Source: an uncultured Lachnospiraceae bacterium (GTDB lineage Bacteria; Bacillota; Clostridia; Lachnospirales; Lachnospiraceae). From it: a stretch of 64,000 bases of DNA. Position numbers and translations under genes: made by a program. Within the stretch, counting starts at the first letter, position 1. Each line of letters starts with the position of its first letter. This document shows, piece after piece, positions 1 to 8,640 of this stretch. Location of the stretch: positions 1 through 64,000 of the forward strand of contig CANRPO010000017.1 of NCBI GenBank assembly GCA_947632515.1. The letters are read 5' to 3'. The notes under the pieces are model-generated. The model had not been told where the DNA came from. It searched no databases and saw only the letters and a list, made by a program, of their open reading frames with translations.

Positions 1-453
1 AGTTTTAAACATAGAAAAAATTTTGCCAACAGCTTCTAAATAATCAGATGCCAATACCAGACCAATTCCATCAAACATAATTGACAGTTCTGGATTTTTC
101 TCTTTCGTAGCTCTAGCTGCCACATCTAAATACTGTTTAAATAATTCCCTAATTTTCTTCCTGTCACTTTCTCTCTGTGCGATATTCGTCAAAACGCGAA
201 CATTATTTCCTATTAACTCACAATTATTTAAATCGTAGTATTGCACTATCTGCTTTTGAATTTCCTGATAATTTGCATGCCACTGTCTTTGGGGGAATTC
301 ATAATTAAAAATAAACTTTGGCATACTTATTACAAAATTCTGCACATTCTCCGGATAATAATCTAATGGTATCCTCCGCAAAAAACAAATATGTTTACTC
401 GGACATTCGTTACAGTTACGATATTCCAACATATTTCTATAGTTATAGTTCAT
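1..453 (-). CDS. Hypothetical protein with N-terminal Cys cluster, cut by window edge
   Basis: An open frame starts with ATG at 453-451 and runs off the left edge, giving about 151 visible residues. A G-rich ribosome binding site (GAGGGGGG, about 12 nt upstream) supports the start. The visible N-terminus has a Cys cluster of the form C-x2-C-x5-C around residues 14-23 (NCNECPSKHIC), which could bind metal. The rest is a charged, mostly alpha-helical sequence with no motif I recognise. It lies in the AT-rich island next to degraded nuclease genes, so it may belong to a defence or mobile element module. The family is unknown to me, and the C-terminus is outside the window. Confidence 0.6.
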   Translation of the reverse strand, partial: MNYNYRNMLEYRNCNECPSKHICFLRRIPLDYYPENVQNFVISMPKFIFNYEFPQRQWHANYQEIQKQIVQYYDLNNCELIGNNVRVLTNIAQRESDRKKIRELFKQYLDVAARATKEKNPELSIMFDGIGLVLASDYLEAVGKIFSMFKT

Positions 454-533
454 AATAATGTTATTCCCCCCCCCTCTCTGTACCCACAGTTCCTAGCATT
501 AACAATTGCCAATGATAATTTCCACAATTCAAA

Positions 534-863
534 TTACAAATCCGGTCCTTCTTCTATCCATTCCTTTAATTTCTTCTGAAGCTCCTTCTTGTCCGACAAA
601 TATAATTGATACTCCAAAGCATAAATATTGGCATCTTCCGGCAGGGTAATCTCTACAAGAGCGTCATCCTTTTCTCTGCTCAAAGCTAATCTCTCATAAA
701 GGCTTGAATGATATTGCCTTTGTAATGTCCTTATTCCCCATGCCTCATTCGTCGCTTCTATTTCATAAAATTTTCTTTCATTTTCATCTTTAATACGCAT
801 CAATTGAAGATAATGAGACCACGGCAACGTAAACAGCAGCTCTTTTTCAAAAATGCTAAACAC
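534..863 (-). pseudogene. Internally deleted YhcG/DUF1016 PDDEXK nuclease gene
   Basis: The 109-residue product joins two separated pieces of the DUF1016 (YhcG) family. Its first half (FSIFEKELLFTLPWSHYLQL, then FYEIEATNEAWGIRTLQRQ and SLYERLALSRE) matches the DUF1016 N-terminal helical domain. Its last part (ALEYQLYLSDKKELQKKLKE) matches the extreme C-terminus. The central PDDEXK nuclease domain is missing, because the frame jumps from 'REKDD' to 'ALVEITLP'. The family is normally about 330-370 residues, so this is a deletion relic rather than a working nuclease. A second relic of the same family lies at 1353-1450. Family assignment is from memory of motifs. Confidence 0.65.
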
Positions 864-1006
864 CGTTTCGGATTTTTATATCAAATAAGGGGGTGTTTAT
901 AAAAACTTTACAAATGCCGTGACCCATGTGACACTCTGAGAGGATTGGCAAGTATTTACAAATACTTTCAACCTTTTTTAAGTAGTGGAAAAAGCATTTC
1001 TTTGCT

Positions 1007-1300
1007 TTACCGCTGCCTTTCTGCTTCTTTTTTTAGTTCTTCTCTCATATCTTCCAAAGTAATTCTAGTGCTATCATATAAACCATAAACTGCACCTTCA
1101 TGGTAGGCTCCCTCTACCCTGAGATCTCCATTGTATCCGTGATCATATAACCACTCGATAACATCATCTTTTACTTCATCATATTGCATACTATATGCCA
1201 ATATATGATCGGATTCCAGAATGAACCCCTTCTCATCCATGATTTTTTTTATTTTATTCATTTCACGGTCAAAATCTTTTCCACTTGCAAAAGCTTTCAT
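1007..1300 (-). CDS. Small hypothetical protein
   Basis: This 97-residue acidic protein has an ATG at 1300 preceded by a good Shine-Dalgarno (AAAGGAG, 10 nt spacing), so it is probably translated. It has no signal peptide or membrane segment. The middle contains a run (DDVIEWLYDHGYNGDLRVEG) that looks like a compact alpha/beta fold, and the C-terminus is a charged helix. I do not recognise a family. It sits between two YhcG relics in the accessory island, and an accessory role is a guess from position only. Confidence 0.5.
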   Translation of the reverse strand: MKAFASGKDFDREMNKIKKIMDEKGFILESDHILAYSMQYDEVKDDVIEWLYDHGYNGDLRVEGAYHEGAVYGLYDSTRITLEDMREELKKEAERQR

Positions 1301-1352
1301 TAAACAACCACTCCTTTCGGTCTTTATACTAACTTTCTTTTATCCGGACAAC

Positions 1353-1450
1353 TATACAATATCCTGCGGCTTAGCAAACACATTCCCCTTCTTTGCCAAT
1401 TGCATTACCGCATACTTAGCTCTGCTAAGAGCCAATCTCTCATACAAGCT
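1353..1450 (-). pseudogene. Second YhcG/DUF1016 fragment
   Basis: Reading the minus strand from 1450, an uninterrupted frame encodes SLYERLALSRAKYAVMQLAK followed by KGNVFAKPQDIV and a stop. The first nine residues are the same as a stretch in the relic at 534-863, and the whole segment matches the end of the DUF1016 N-terminal domain (family pattern: SLFERLALSKDK..V..LA..G...KP.DI). Upstream the frame is broken by stops, so only a short piece of the gene survives. Confidence 0.6.
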
Positions 1451-1855
1451 AAATTTATGCTATCTTTACAATATTCGTATCCTTTCCCAGTCGGACTTTG
1501 TCGATTTTATCTCATAAAACTACATTCCTCTTTATTTTCAATTTGCATAAGCTATGAATAATGTGACCATGATACTGTAAAATAGTAGATTTTCACCCAA
1601 TTGCCCAAACACTGTTTGGGCAATTCGTTCCTCATAATCCCCTTACAGATAATCATGCAACAGAGTTGCTTGTATTGTAAAACTGATACTCAGATGCTCT
1701 TGTCACCAAAGTTAAAATATCTTTTTTCCCATCTCTCTATTTTGCAAAAGTGTGTCTACATGAACATCGTCCCCCTTAAGCCTTCGTCAAATCGGGCAAA
1801 ACCAATTGTTTTTTTCAGAAATACACTTACAATTCTCATAAAGCAATCTTTGTAC
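1451..1855. other. AT-rich gap with a palindrome and a short open frame
   Basis: No convincing gene is present in this 405-base gap. It contains the inverted repeat listed at 1599-1625. A minus-strand open frame of about 42 codons ending at 1653 has codon-like texture (it reads DILTLVTRASEYQFYNTSN near its end), but it has no start codon and may be another gene relic. Confidence 0.3.
1599..1625. repeat. Perfect 12-bp inverted repeat, 3-nt spacer
   Basis: The arms AATTGCCCAAAC (1599-1610) and GTTTGGGCAATT (1614-1625) are perfectly complementary with ACT between them. No T-run follows on either strand, so a protein-binding site or a recombination-related structure is more likely than a terminator. 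Confidence 0.6.
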
Positions 1856-1927
1856 AAAGCTTTCGTGCAAGTTACTCGATGATAGAAGCAACCCTACCAA
1901 ATTCAACCGTTCTGCCACCCTCACGGA
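1856..1927 (-). repeat. Duplicated tuf 3' end (direct repeat partner of 10723-10794)
   Basis: By hand alignment 61 of 72 bases match 10723-10794, the 3' end and stop codon of tuf. The first 22 bases (1856-1877) are identical and cover the stop codon, the last Glu codon and 16 bases beyond the stop. On the minus strand it encodes an EF-Tu-like tail ([17 protein letters not shown], stop). The intact EF-Tu ends [17 protein letters not shown]. Upstream of the tail the frame stays open for about 35 more codons but is not EF-Tu. It reads like one end of an element that integrates at the tuf 3' end, or the displaced original tail. Confidence 0.75.
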
Positions 1928-2070
1928 CTTTTGCGCCGGAAATCGTTATGTTTATAGGTGATTTTAAGGGCATTTTCAACACTTTTTCTCGGATATGCGC
2001 CTTGTATCTGAGGTTTTTGGATTTTTTGTTATCATGGTGTTATCATAGGGCGAATTGCGTCCATTTGCGT

Positions 2071-2106
2071 TTTAAATGCGTTTCCACTCAAAAAAACGCA
2101 TTTAAA
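2071..2106. repeat. Perfect 13-bp inverted repeat
   Basis: TTTAAATGCGTTT (2071-2083) and AAACGCATTTAAA (2094-2106) form a perfect stem with a 10-nt loop. It lies just downstream of the minus-strand wHTH fragment, but no T-run follows it on the minus strand. It could be a weak terminator or a binding site for a recombinase or regulator of the island. Confidence 0.55.
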
Positions 2107-2162
2107 CGTATTTATTTTTATAATACCTAGCCGCACGTCCTTTTCCTTCCAATTCCCCTCAC

Positions 2163-2480
2163 TTATTCCTTAATCAACCTATATCGCCTTGTCTTATTTG
2201 CACCAATCGCTTCTATTCTGCCTTGTTCTTGCAGTTCTTGAAAGAGCCGTCTCGCTCTGCGCTCTTGGACTTCCAAAATGGTACAAATATCTTTACATGT
2301 GCATTCCGACTGTTCCGATAAATGTTGGAGAATTTTCTCTAACTGCTGTTGCATTTTTATCGGCACTTTCTTACCAATGCCTTCTTCTGCCGAATCACTA
2401 CTCGTATCTTTAAAACTATAATTCAAATTTTTTAATATTAACCAAAATTCACTATTACTCGACCGAGACTCCAGTTTCAT
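2163..2480 (-). pseudogene. Winged-helix C-terminal fragment of an AlbA/AAA_4-type protein
   Basis: This frame overlaps the 3' end of the AIPR gene in another phase. From ATG at 2480 it would give 105 residues, with only a weak ribosome binding site (AGAGAG, 12 nt away). The start (MKLESRSSNSEFWLILKNLNY) resembles the strand just before the C-terminus of AlbA_2/AAA_4 ATP-binding proteins. The remainder (about 40-105) is a winged helix (CTCKDICTILEVQERRARRL, then RYRLIK at the end). I read it as a 5'-truncated gene whose front was replaced when the AIPR gene arrived. It could instead be a small DNA-binding protein co-expressed with AIPR. Confidence 0.5.
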
Positions 2481-2496
2481 AGGAATGAATTTCTCT

Positions 2497-4254
2497 CTAT
2501 AGTCTAGGAAACACTTCGGAACCAGAATCAATAAACTCAACAAAATCTTTCAACTGACCTTGAATTGTTGTCTGAAAACCCGTTAAAATCCCCGCCACGA
2601 AAGTGCCTGCCTTTTCAGATTGTTCCTTGCTTTTTAATCCATCTCCTAATGCACTTTCCAAATGCTGAAATGACATAGGAAGAATAGAAGCAATTACTTT
2701 TTCCCACAAACTAACCAATATGTCAAAATCAGAGTTATTTTTAAATTGTAAATTCCAACTGTTACTAATTTTTTTACCGATAATTCCCTCCATACATTTT
2801 CCAACTGTATAAAGAAATAACATTTTTGCTCCACGCTTGGATAAAAAAACATATTGCATATTCTCAATCGTTGTACGTTCAGGATCTTTCTGCTGTAATT
2901 GCAATTTATAAAAATCAATTGCACGCGCTAATGAATATATAAATATAATATGTTCAGCAGTTAAATTCTCTTTAAAAATGCTACCATATAGTGAATCATT
3001 ATTCCACAAATCCGTTTTAGAGTTGTAGGCTGTAACACAATCCCCATGAAATGCCAGCAATGACTGTGCAACTACATATGGATCTAGCACTTCTTTACTC
3101 CGAGACGGTCGTATATTGCCACGACGCCCTCCACTATAAAATAGTTTATCATATTTTTCAAATTCTTTTCTAAGTCTATTTTGTATAAGATCATTACTCC
3201 TTAAATCGGAAGGTAGAATTTCATTTTGCTTATTATTATTGCTAATGATTGCATCAACAATAGAAAAATCATTACACACAATGAACCGGATAGGAACCCA
3301 CGCATTATCTACTGTTTCTGCATTGCTAATTGCTCCTGTTGTCTGAGCGCCATTAATAATGGTGAGGCCGGAAACTAATAACTTTCCATCATTTTCTGAA
3401 GCATCATAATTATATACTAAGGCTGTAATTCCGTTATTATACGCCCAAAAATTATCTGGTTGCTCTCCAATAGTCTCAATAATTCCTAGATTAATCTTAT
3501 TTTTCTTTTTCCCTGCGCCCAAATAGTTTCTTGGATTGCCAGAAAACAAATCATCTTTATATATATTATATATTTCCTTTAACCAGCTTGCTGATACAGC
3601 CGTAACAAACGCTTTCCATTTTTCCCCTTGAATTTCAAATCCCCTATTCACAGTTTTAACATTGAAGGAATCTGTGATTTTTATTTGTTTATTAGAAGTA
3701 TTATACCATTTTTCTATTGTCTCATTACCAACTTCCAATGCAATAATTTCTATCTCATTTTTCGGAAAAAGTGTTTGCACCGCCGCCTTAGAATTTATTT
3801 GCATTGCCCCCAATTCTTCTTTAACTTTAGGATTATTACATTCATTTAGATTATGAACATACCAAAAATAGACAATGCTTATAGAACCGTCTTCTATAGA
3901 TCTTTGAAGATCTTTTACTTGTTCCCGAATTCTTTCAGGAACATCCTCTGCATTTTGAGCAAAAACCCATGCTGAAGCGGTATTTAAATCACTCGCTTTA
4001 TTTCCAGGAGCGAGATCTGTATCTTGAGGATTTTGCTTCATATAGCTTTGTGCAACTACAGCTATGCCTATTTCGGGCGCTACATATATTAAATCACATT
4101 TTTTATCATCTCCTCCATCGGTAAGGGCATCACTTGCGGCAGAAGCAATATCTGATATATTAAACCTCAGCTGCAATGCATATAATAACAAAGAATTGTT
4201 TTTATACTTGTTAATTAAGTCTGTTCTCGCCCGATAATCAGCAATATAATTCAT
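2497..4254 (-). CDS. AIPR family protein (abortive infection phage resistance)
   Basis: The protein has 585 residues from ATG at 4254, which follows AAGGAGAGGGAA; an upstream in-frame start at 4278 has no better signal. The central block with WAYNNGITALVYNYD and GLTIINGAQTTGAI is the hallmark of the AIPR family (PF10592), named for lactococcal abortive-infection proteins that protect against phage. AIPR proteins are cytoplasmic and their biochemical activity is poorly known. The gene sits downstream of, and in the same orientation as, a restriction-modification operon, which fits a combined defence locus. The gap to the endonuclease gene is 128 bases. Its 3' end overlaps a frame encoding a winged-helix fragment, so a fused C-terminal domain lost by frameshift cannot be excluded. 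The family call is strong; the anti-phage role is inferred. Confidence 0.8.
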   Translation of the reverse strand: MNYIADYRARTDLINKYKNNSLLLYALQLRFNISDIASAASDALTDGGDDKKCDLIYVAPEIGIAVVAQSYMKQNPQDTDLAPGNKASDLNTASAWVFAQNAEDVPERIREQVKDLQRSIEDGSISIVYFWYVHNLNECNNPKVKEELGAMQINSKAAVQTLFPKNEIEIIALEVGNETIEKWYNTSNKQIKITDSFNVKTVNRGFEIQGEKWKAFVTAVSASWLKEIYNIYKDDLFSGNPRNYLGAGKKKNKINLGIIETIGEQPDNFWAYNNGITALVYNYDASENDGKLLVSGLTIINGAQTTGAISNAETVDNAWVPIRFIVCNDFSIVDAIISNNNKQNEILPSDLRSNDLIQNRLRKEFEKYDKLFYSGGRRGNIRPSRSKEVLDPYVVAQSLLAFHGDCVTAYNSKTDLWNNDSLYGSIFKENLTAEHIIFIYSLARAIDFYKLQLQQKDPERTTIENMQYVFLSKRGAKMLFLYTVGKCMEGIIGKKISNSWNLQFKNNSDFDILVSLWEKVIASILPMSFQHLESALGDGLKSKEQSEKAGTFVAGILTGFQTTIQGQLKDFVEFIDSGSEVFPRL

Positions 4255-4382
4255 TTCCCTCTCCTTGTTCTCTAACACTATTATTAACTATTGTCAAATA
4301 CCAACAATCAGATCCACTAAAAATCACTTTTATAAGTTTGCTATAACTACAATAAACACTAAAAATTAAGTTAAGTGTCGGC

Positions 4383-6395
4383 TCATATAATCGATACCGT
4401 TCCATCCGTAAATTCTGATGGATAAGAAAGATGCATTATAGAATTTTTAAAAATTATAATATACGAAAATATCTTCCCCACACCAAACCTATCATGAACA
4501 AGCGTTATCTTATCTGGGCCAAAGCTTACTTCATCCGGGATTCCCCTTAAATACGGCATATGAATAACCTTTTTCACAGATTCCTGAAAGCTTACATCAA
4601 TTCCTATTATCTGTCCTTCGCCAAATGCAGAACTATATACCATAGCCCCAGCTGATATAATCGGCAGTTCAATCTCTTTCTTGGCTGTGTCTAAGGAAAA
4701 CATATTTGCAGAGTTCTCACTTACAACGGTAGAAATATAATCTTTCCACGCTGGAGCTTCTAAAATATCACGTCTCGTTTCACACAGGGTAATCAATTCT
4801 TTTATCATCTCTGGCTTTGCCTGATTTGCTTCAAACATTGCGACAAAGTATTGTCTGAATTGTGCCAGCGTGAAAGGAACAATATTCAATCTTTGCTTCA
4901 CATCATCCCTAGTATACCAAACTCCATGCCGAAATGTTTCAGCCGTATTTGTATCAATCTTAATTGCTATGAACATTCCAAAAACCGGCTTATCATATTT
5001 TAGTACAGCATCCGAAACATGACGTCTGACAGGCTCTCCCTCCATAGCCTCCTGTCTTGAAGATGTGGACATCGTTACTTCTGTTAGGATTGTAAAATCC
5101 TCAAACTCACAATACAAATCTCCTTTCCCGCCACCTGCCGTTGACACTGGCAAAAAATCTGAATCAAGCCTAAATCCACGAACTTCATACGGCTTATTAA
5201 CTAGGTGATCAATGGCAAGCGCTGCCCTCCATAACGTCCATTCTAAATAAACAGGCATCTCATCCTTGGGAACTTCAATGGCATTATCTTCATCATAAAC
5301 AATTTTTCCGCCGCCTTGTATGAGAAGTTTCATATAATCTGCAATTTCTTTCCACTGATTGCGTTGTTCATCTGCATACTTAATTTCATCCGTTTGTGCC
5401 AGAAGATTCTCTAAACGCCGCCTTCCAATGTTAATTTCCGCCGGGGTATTTAATGGTAAATCGGATATATCAAAAACAATGTGCCTATCTTTCATTTGCT
5501 TCTTCATGTCATCCAACAAAGCTCTTGCGACCTCCATATCATCTACTGGCAGCGGCGCACCGATACAAAGTTTTTTATAAGCCTTCATAATTGGTTCATC
5601 ACTTGCCGTACTTTTCGCCAGTTTTTCGGCAAGAATATGCTTCGCAGGCACAATCATAATCCCGCGCCCTTTGCGCTGGAATATTCCGGATATGCGAAGA
5701 TAACGCATATTCATATCACAATAATCAAGGAAATTATCATTTTTCTTATCGTAATTCTCTCCTCGCTTTGCAATTTCCCGTTTATCAAAAGGACGCTTTG
5801 CCGGAGCTTTAGACCTTCGGTTTCTTAAATCTATTATATTATCTACAACTGTATTCACATCGTAACTCGGATTCGTTGTATGTCCCCATAAAGCAAACTC
5901 GATTCTGCTCAGTTCTGTTGTTCCTGTCCTCTTCTCCAATTCCAACATAACCGCTAATAACCATCTTAATGGCGAAAAATAATGGGAACCGTCTGAGGTG
6001 GGAAACTGTTCAACACTCATAGCGCGCAAAAAGCATTCCTGAACGGCCGGATATGTATCCGCCTGCAAAAAAACTTTTCCAAAAGGTGTCAGTCCATCTA
6101 AAATCCCAAGTTCTTCCTGCTTCCCTTCGCTTTTTCTAACTTGCGGATATATAAAACCATTCTTTGCAAACATCAATCGCCATTTTCTGGCATGGCTTCC
6201 TGACGCATCCTTACCTCTTTCATTTTGAATAATCCCCTTTTCATTTAAAAGATTCATGAAGCCGATTTCATTTTCTTTTCCATGCAGATTACCAACATAA
6301 GGCGATTTCGCAAATATCGTCAATCCTTCCTGAATCCGATTCGGATTCCGCAATCCGGTATTTCCTACGAGCCAAATATCAACTCTATTTTCCAT
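4383..6395 (-). CDS. AlwI-family type II restriction endonuclease
   Basis: The 670-residue product begins MENRVDIWLVGNTGLRNPNR from ATG at 6395, with GGGGGAT 7 nt upstream; an ATG five codons earlier overlaps the methylase stop. The N-terminal 'NTGLRNPNRIQEGL' segment and overall length fit the AlwI restriction endonuclease family (PF09491). That family includes type IIS enzymes and related nickases cutting near GGATC or GAGTC-type sites. A C-terminal region around GDLYCEFEDFTILTEVTMS has the spacing of a PD-(D/E)xK core (D, then E-x-T), expected to cut DNA with Mg2+. It lies directly behind a two-domain adenine methylase, the usual partner for an enzyme with an asymmetric site. The cognate sequence cannot be read from this window. 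Confidence 0.75.
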   Translation of the reverse strand: MENRVDIWLVGNTGLRNPNRIQEGLTIFAKSPYVGNLHGKENEIGFMNLLNEKGIIQNERGKDASGSHARKWRLMFAKNGFIYPQVRKSEGKQEELGILDGLTPFGKVFLQADTYPAVQECFLRAMSVEQFPTSDGSHYFSPLRWLLAVMLELEKRTGTTELSRIEFALWGHTTNPSYDVNTVVDNIIDLRNRRSKAPAKRPFDKREIAKRGENYDKKNDNFLDYCDMNMRYLRISGIFQRKGRGIMIVPAKHILAEKLAKSTASDEPIMKAYKKLCIGAPLPVDDMEVARALLDDMKKQMKDRHIVFDISDLPLNTPAEINIGRRRLENLLAQTDEIKYADEQRNQWKEIADYMKLLIQGGGKIVYDEDNAIEVPKDEMPVYLEWTLWRAALAIDHLVNKPYEVRGFRLDSDFLPVSTAGGGKGDLYCEFEDFTILTEVTMSTSSRQEAMEGEPVRRHVSDAVLKYDKPVFGMFIAIKIDTNTAETFRHGVWYTRDDVKQRLNIVPFTLAQFRQYFVAMFEANQAKPEMIKELITLCETRRDILEAPAWKDYISTVVSENSANMFSLDTAKKEIELPIISAGAMVYSSAFGEGQIIGIDVSFQESVKKVIHMPYLRGIPDEVSFGPDKITLVHDRFGVGKIFSYIIIFKNSIMHLSYPSEFTDGTVSII

Positions 6396-6409
6396 ATGAA
6401 TATCCCCCA

Positions 6410-8305
6410 TTAATATGCCACAAACAAGTACTCCTGCACTTTATTTCGACTGGTCTTTGCTTCTTTCTGATTTCCAAAAGAATAACAATAATCAATAGGA
6501 ACAACTTCTACATGCTCTTTATGCTTTGCCAACAAAGCCACCATCTCATCTTGCGTAGGTTGACTGTTAGATGAATATGACACAATCAAAATGCTATCCT
6601 TGAATTTCTTAAACAACAAGTCAAACGCATCTGATGCACCTTTTCTGGTGGAAAAGGGCGTTGGATATGACTTGAATTTTTTCGTCTGTGTGTGCTGCTG
6701 AATCTCTACACCCTGCCAGTCGCGCGCAAGACCTTCTACAAAATGATATCTTCTTACATATTCGTTATCCGAGAGCGGCGAATAGTATGGCGGATCTATA
6801 TACACCAAATCTGGTTTTTCGATTCGTAGATCCATTGCATCGCCCAGTTTGGCATAATTTTCTTTCCCATTATCAAAAACTGCTTTATTAATGGAATCTA
6901 CTGCTTCTAAAAACTGCTGCTGCAAAGACTTCTGTAAATCTTTTCGTCCATCATTATAACGCTGCCCCGTATATGTAAAAATTCCTCTTGGACGTTTTTT
7001 CGTACACGCACGAATCAATGCTGCCATTGCGATCGCCTGCTTATATGGATCCTTTATCGCAGCAATATTCATACGCAACACATCAATTAAATCGTTTTCT
7101 TCATCCGTATAGTATAAACCTTTAAATGTTGTTGCTACAAAATGGTCTGATTCATTCTTACCAAGTAATAATTCCCTCGCTTCTTCTTTTGGCAAAGTAA
7201 CATGATTATTTTCAATCATCGCTTTGGCAACGACCCTTGACATGAACATATAATCGTTGCTTATTACAGCCTTTCCCTGAGCTTTAAACATATAACCAAC
7301 AATGCCCGAACCGGAAAACAAGTCCACCACTGAATCAAATTCAAACTGTGAAGATACTGCCCAAATCTGTGATAATAATTTACTCTTTGAACCCATATAC
7401 CGTGTAGAAGGGTACTTCCCGACTTGCTCTGGCAATGGTTTAGGAACTACCTTAAACAGGGTTTTCTTTTTCGGTGGTATTGTAACAATTACATCTTCTC
7501 CTGTCCGTTTTGCAACATTACACGAAATATATCTCCTTGTCGGAATTACATCAATCGTAAAGTCCTTGTACAATTCATGAACAAGCGGATGATTTGAATT
7601 CGTCAAAATCACATGGCAGCCAACTTCCTGCAAACGAACCACCTCTTTCGCAAGTTCCACATGATCTTCCTCATAAAACTGCTCTTTCGTATATCGCTTG
7701 AAATCTCCATAAGTAGAGATGGGAAGATATGGCGGATCAAGAAATACAAAATCCCCCGACTTTGCATACGTTTTTAATACCTGTAGATAATCTCCGCAAA
7801 CAATCTCCGCTTTTTTCAATGTGTCAGCAGCCGCATATAGAGCGTTCTCATCACAGAAATTAGGCGATTTATAATTTCCATATGGCACATTAAATTGTCC
7901 TTTTCTATTCACACGATACAGACCATTAAAACATGTTTTATTCAAATAAATGGTTCTGGCTGCAGCCTCTGATTTAGAAAGCTTTTGCCAGTCAAGTGCC
8001 CTGACTTCGTAGAACATCTCCTTTGTATTCTGATAGTGATGTAAATAATCAATAACCTCTGATGTATGGTCTGCTACTTGTCGATAAACATTTATCAATT
8101 CCGGATTACTGTCTGCTATTACGGAATCTTCTGGGTTTAAGGCAAAAAACAAAGCCCCTCCACCAATAAACGGTTCAATGTATCGCCCATATGACGCAGG
8201 GATTATTTTCGTCAATTCTTTTAATAACTGTGTTTTTCCGCCAGCCCATTTGAGGATGGGTTTTGCCGGAATACTATTTTTTTCTTTTTCTAATACTTGT
8301 TCCAT
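6410..8305 (-). CDS. Fused two-domain N6-adenine DNA methyltransferase (Dam-type x2)
   Basis: The protein has 631 residues from ATG at 8305. Domain 1 (about 13-280) is a D12-class/Dam-type methylase with KWAGGK (19-24), FIGGGA (46-51) and the catalytic DPPY (190-193). Domain 2 (about 297-631) repeats the plan with RYMGSK (302-307), LFSGSG (329-334) and DPPY (504-507). Such tandem adenine methylases, as in M.FokI, protect both strands of an asymmetric recognition site, one domain per strand. This matches the AlwI-type endonuclease whose start codon overlaps this gene's stop (TAATG). Domain 2 is only distantly like domain 1, so the two halves are not a recent duplication. Base composition is AT-rich like the rest of the island. 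Confidence 0.88.
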   Translation of the reverse strand: MEQVLEKEKNSIPAKPILKWAGGKTQLLKELTKIIPASYGRYIEPFIGGGALFFALNPEDSVIADSNPELINVYRQVADHTSEVIDYLHHYQNTKEMFYEVRALDWQKLSKSEAAARTIYLNKTCFNGLYRVNRKGQFNVPYGNYKSPNFCDENALYAAADTLKKAEIVCGDYLQVLKTYAKSGDFVFLDPPYLPISTYGDFKRYTKEQFYEEDHVELAKEVVRLQEVGCHVILTNSNHPLVHELYKDFTIDVIPTRRYISCNVAKRTGEDVIVTIPPKKKTLFKVVPKPLPEQVGKYPSTRYMGSKSKLLSQIWAVSSQFEFDSVVDLFSGSGIVGYMFKAQGKAVISNDYMFMSRVVAKAMIENNHVTLPKEEARELLLGKNESDHFVATTFKGLYYTDEENDLIDVLRMNIAAIKDPYKQAIAMAALIRACTKKRPRGIFTYTGQRYNDGRKDLQKSLQQQFLEAVDSINKAVFDNGKENYAKLGDAMDLRIEKPDLVYIDPPYYSPLSDNEYVRRYHFVEGLARDWQGVEIQQHTQTKKFKSYPTPFSTRKGASDAFDLLFKKFKDSILIVSYSSNSQPTQDEMVALLAKHKEHVEVVPIDYCYSFGNQKEAKTSRNKVQEYLFVAY

Positions 8306-8319
8306 TACCTTCCCACCTC

Positions 8320-8532
8320 TCAACTCTGCTCAGTTTTTAATATTTCCATAATATCGCCTATGTCACAATTCAAAGCCGTACATATTTTCAGTAAAACTTC
8401 AGTAGTAACATTCTCGTTTTTTCCTAACTTTGCTACAGACGCATGACTAATGCCCGCTGCTAAACACAAATCTTTTTTTCGCATTTTTCGAGCGTGCAAG
8501 AGATTCCATAATTTTTTATAGCTTATTGACAC
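8320..8532 (-). CDS. Small XRE-type regulator, probable controller of the R-M operon
   Basis: The likely start is GTG at 8532, behind GAGAGGG with 6 nt spacing, giving 70 residues. The frame is open further upstream, but no start there has a ribosome site. The product is a compact Cro/C1-type helix-turn-helix (LWNLLHARKMRKKDLCLAAG, then SHASVAKLGKNENVTTEVLL). It ends 14 nt before the fused methylase start, so the two are co-transcribed. By analogy with C-proteins of type II systems it may time methylase and endonuclease expression. That role is inferred from size and position; no operator was identified. Confidence 0.72.
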   Translation of the reverse strand: MSISYKKLWNLLHARKMRKKDLCLAAGISHASVAKLGKNENVTTEVLLKICTALNCDIGDIMEILKTEQS

Positions 8533-8640
8533 ACCAATTCCCTCTCTGTACTTATCTTTTATTCCAATCGCACAAACCGAACATTTGATCGTATATGTCT
8601 TAGTATACGACAAAACATCCCCGACCGCAATACAAAAAAT

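Noticed and set aside
1879-2130. An 83-residue plus-strand frame over the tuf-tail remnant
   Set aside because: It is the reverse of the EF-Tu tail frame and has no ribosome binding site.
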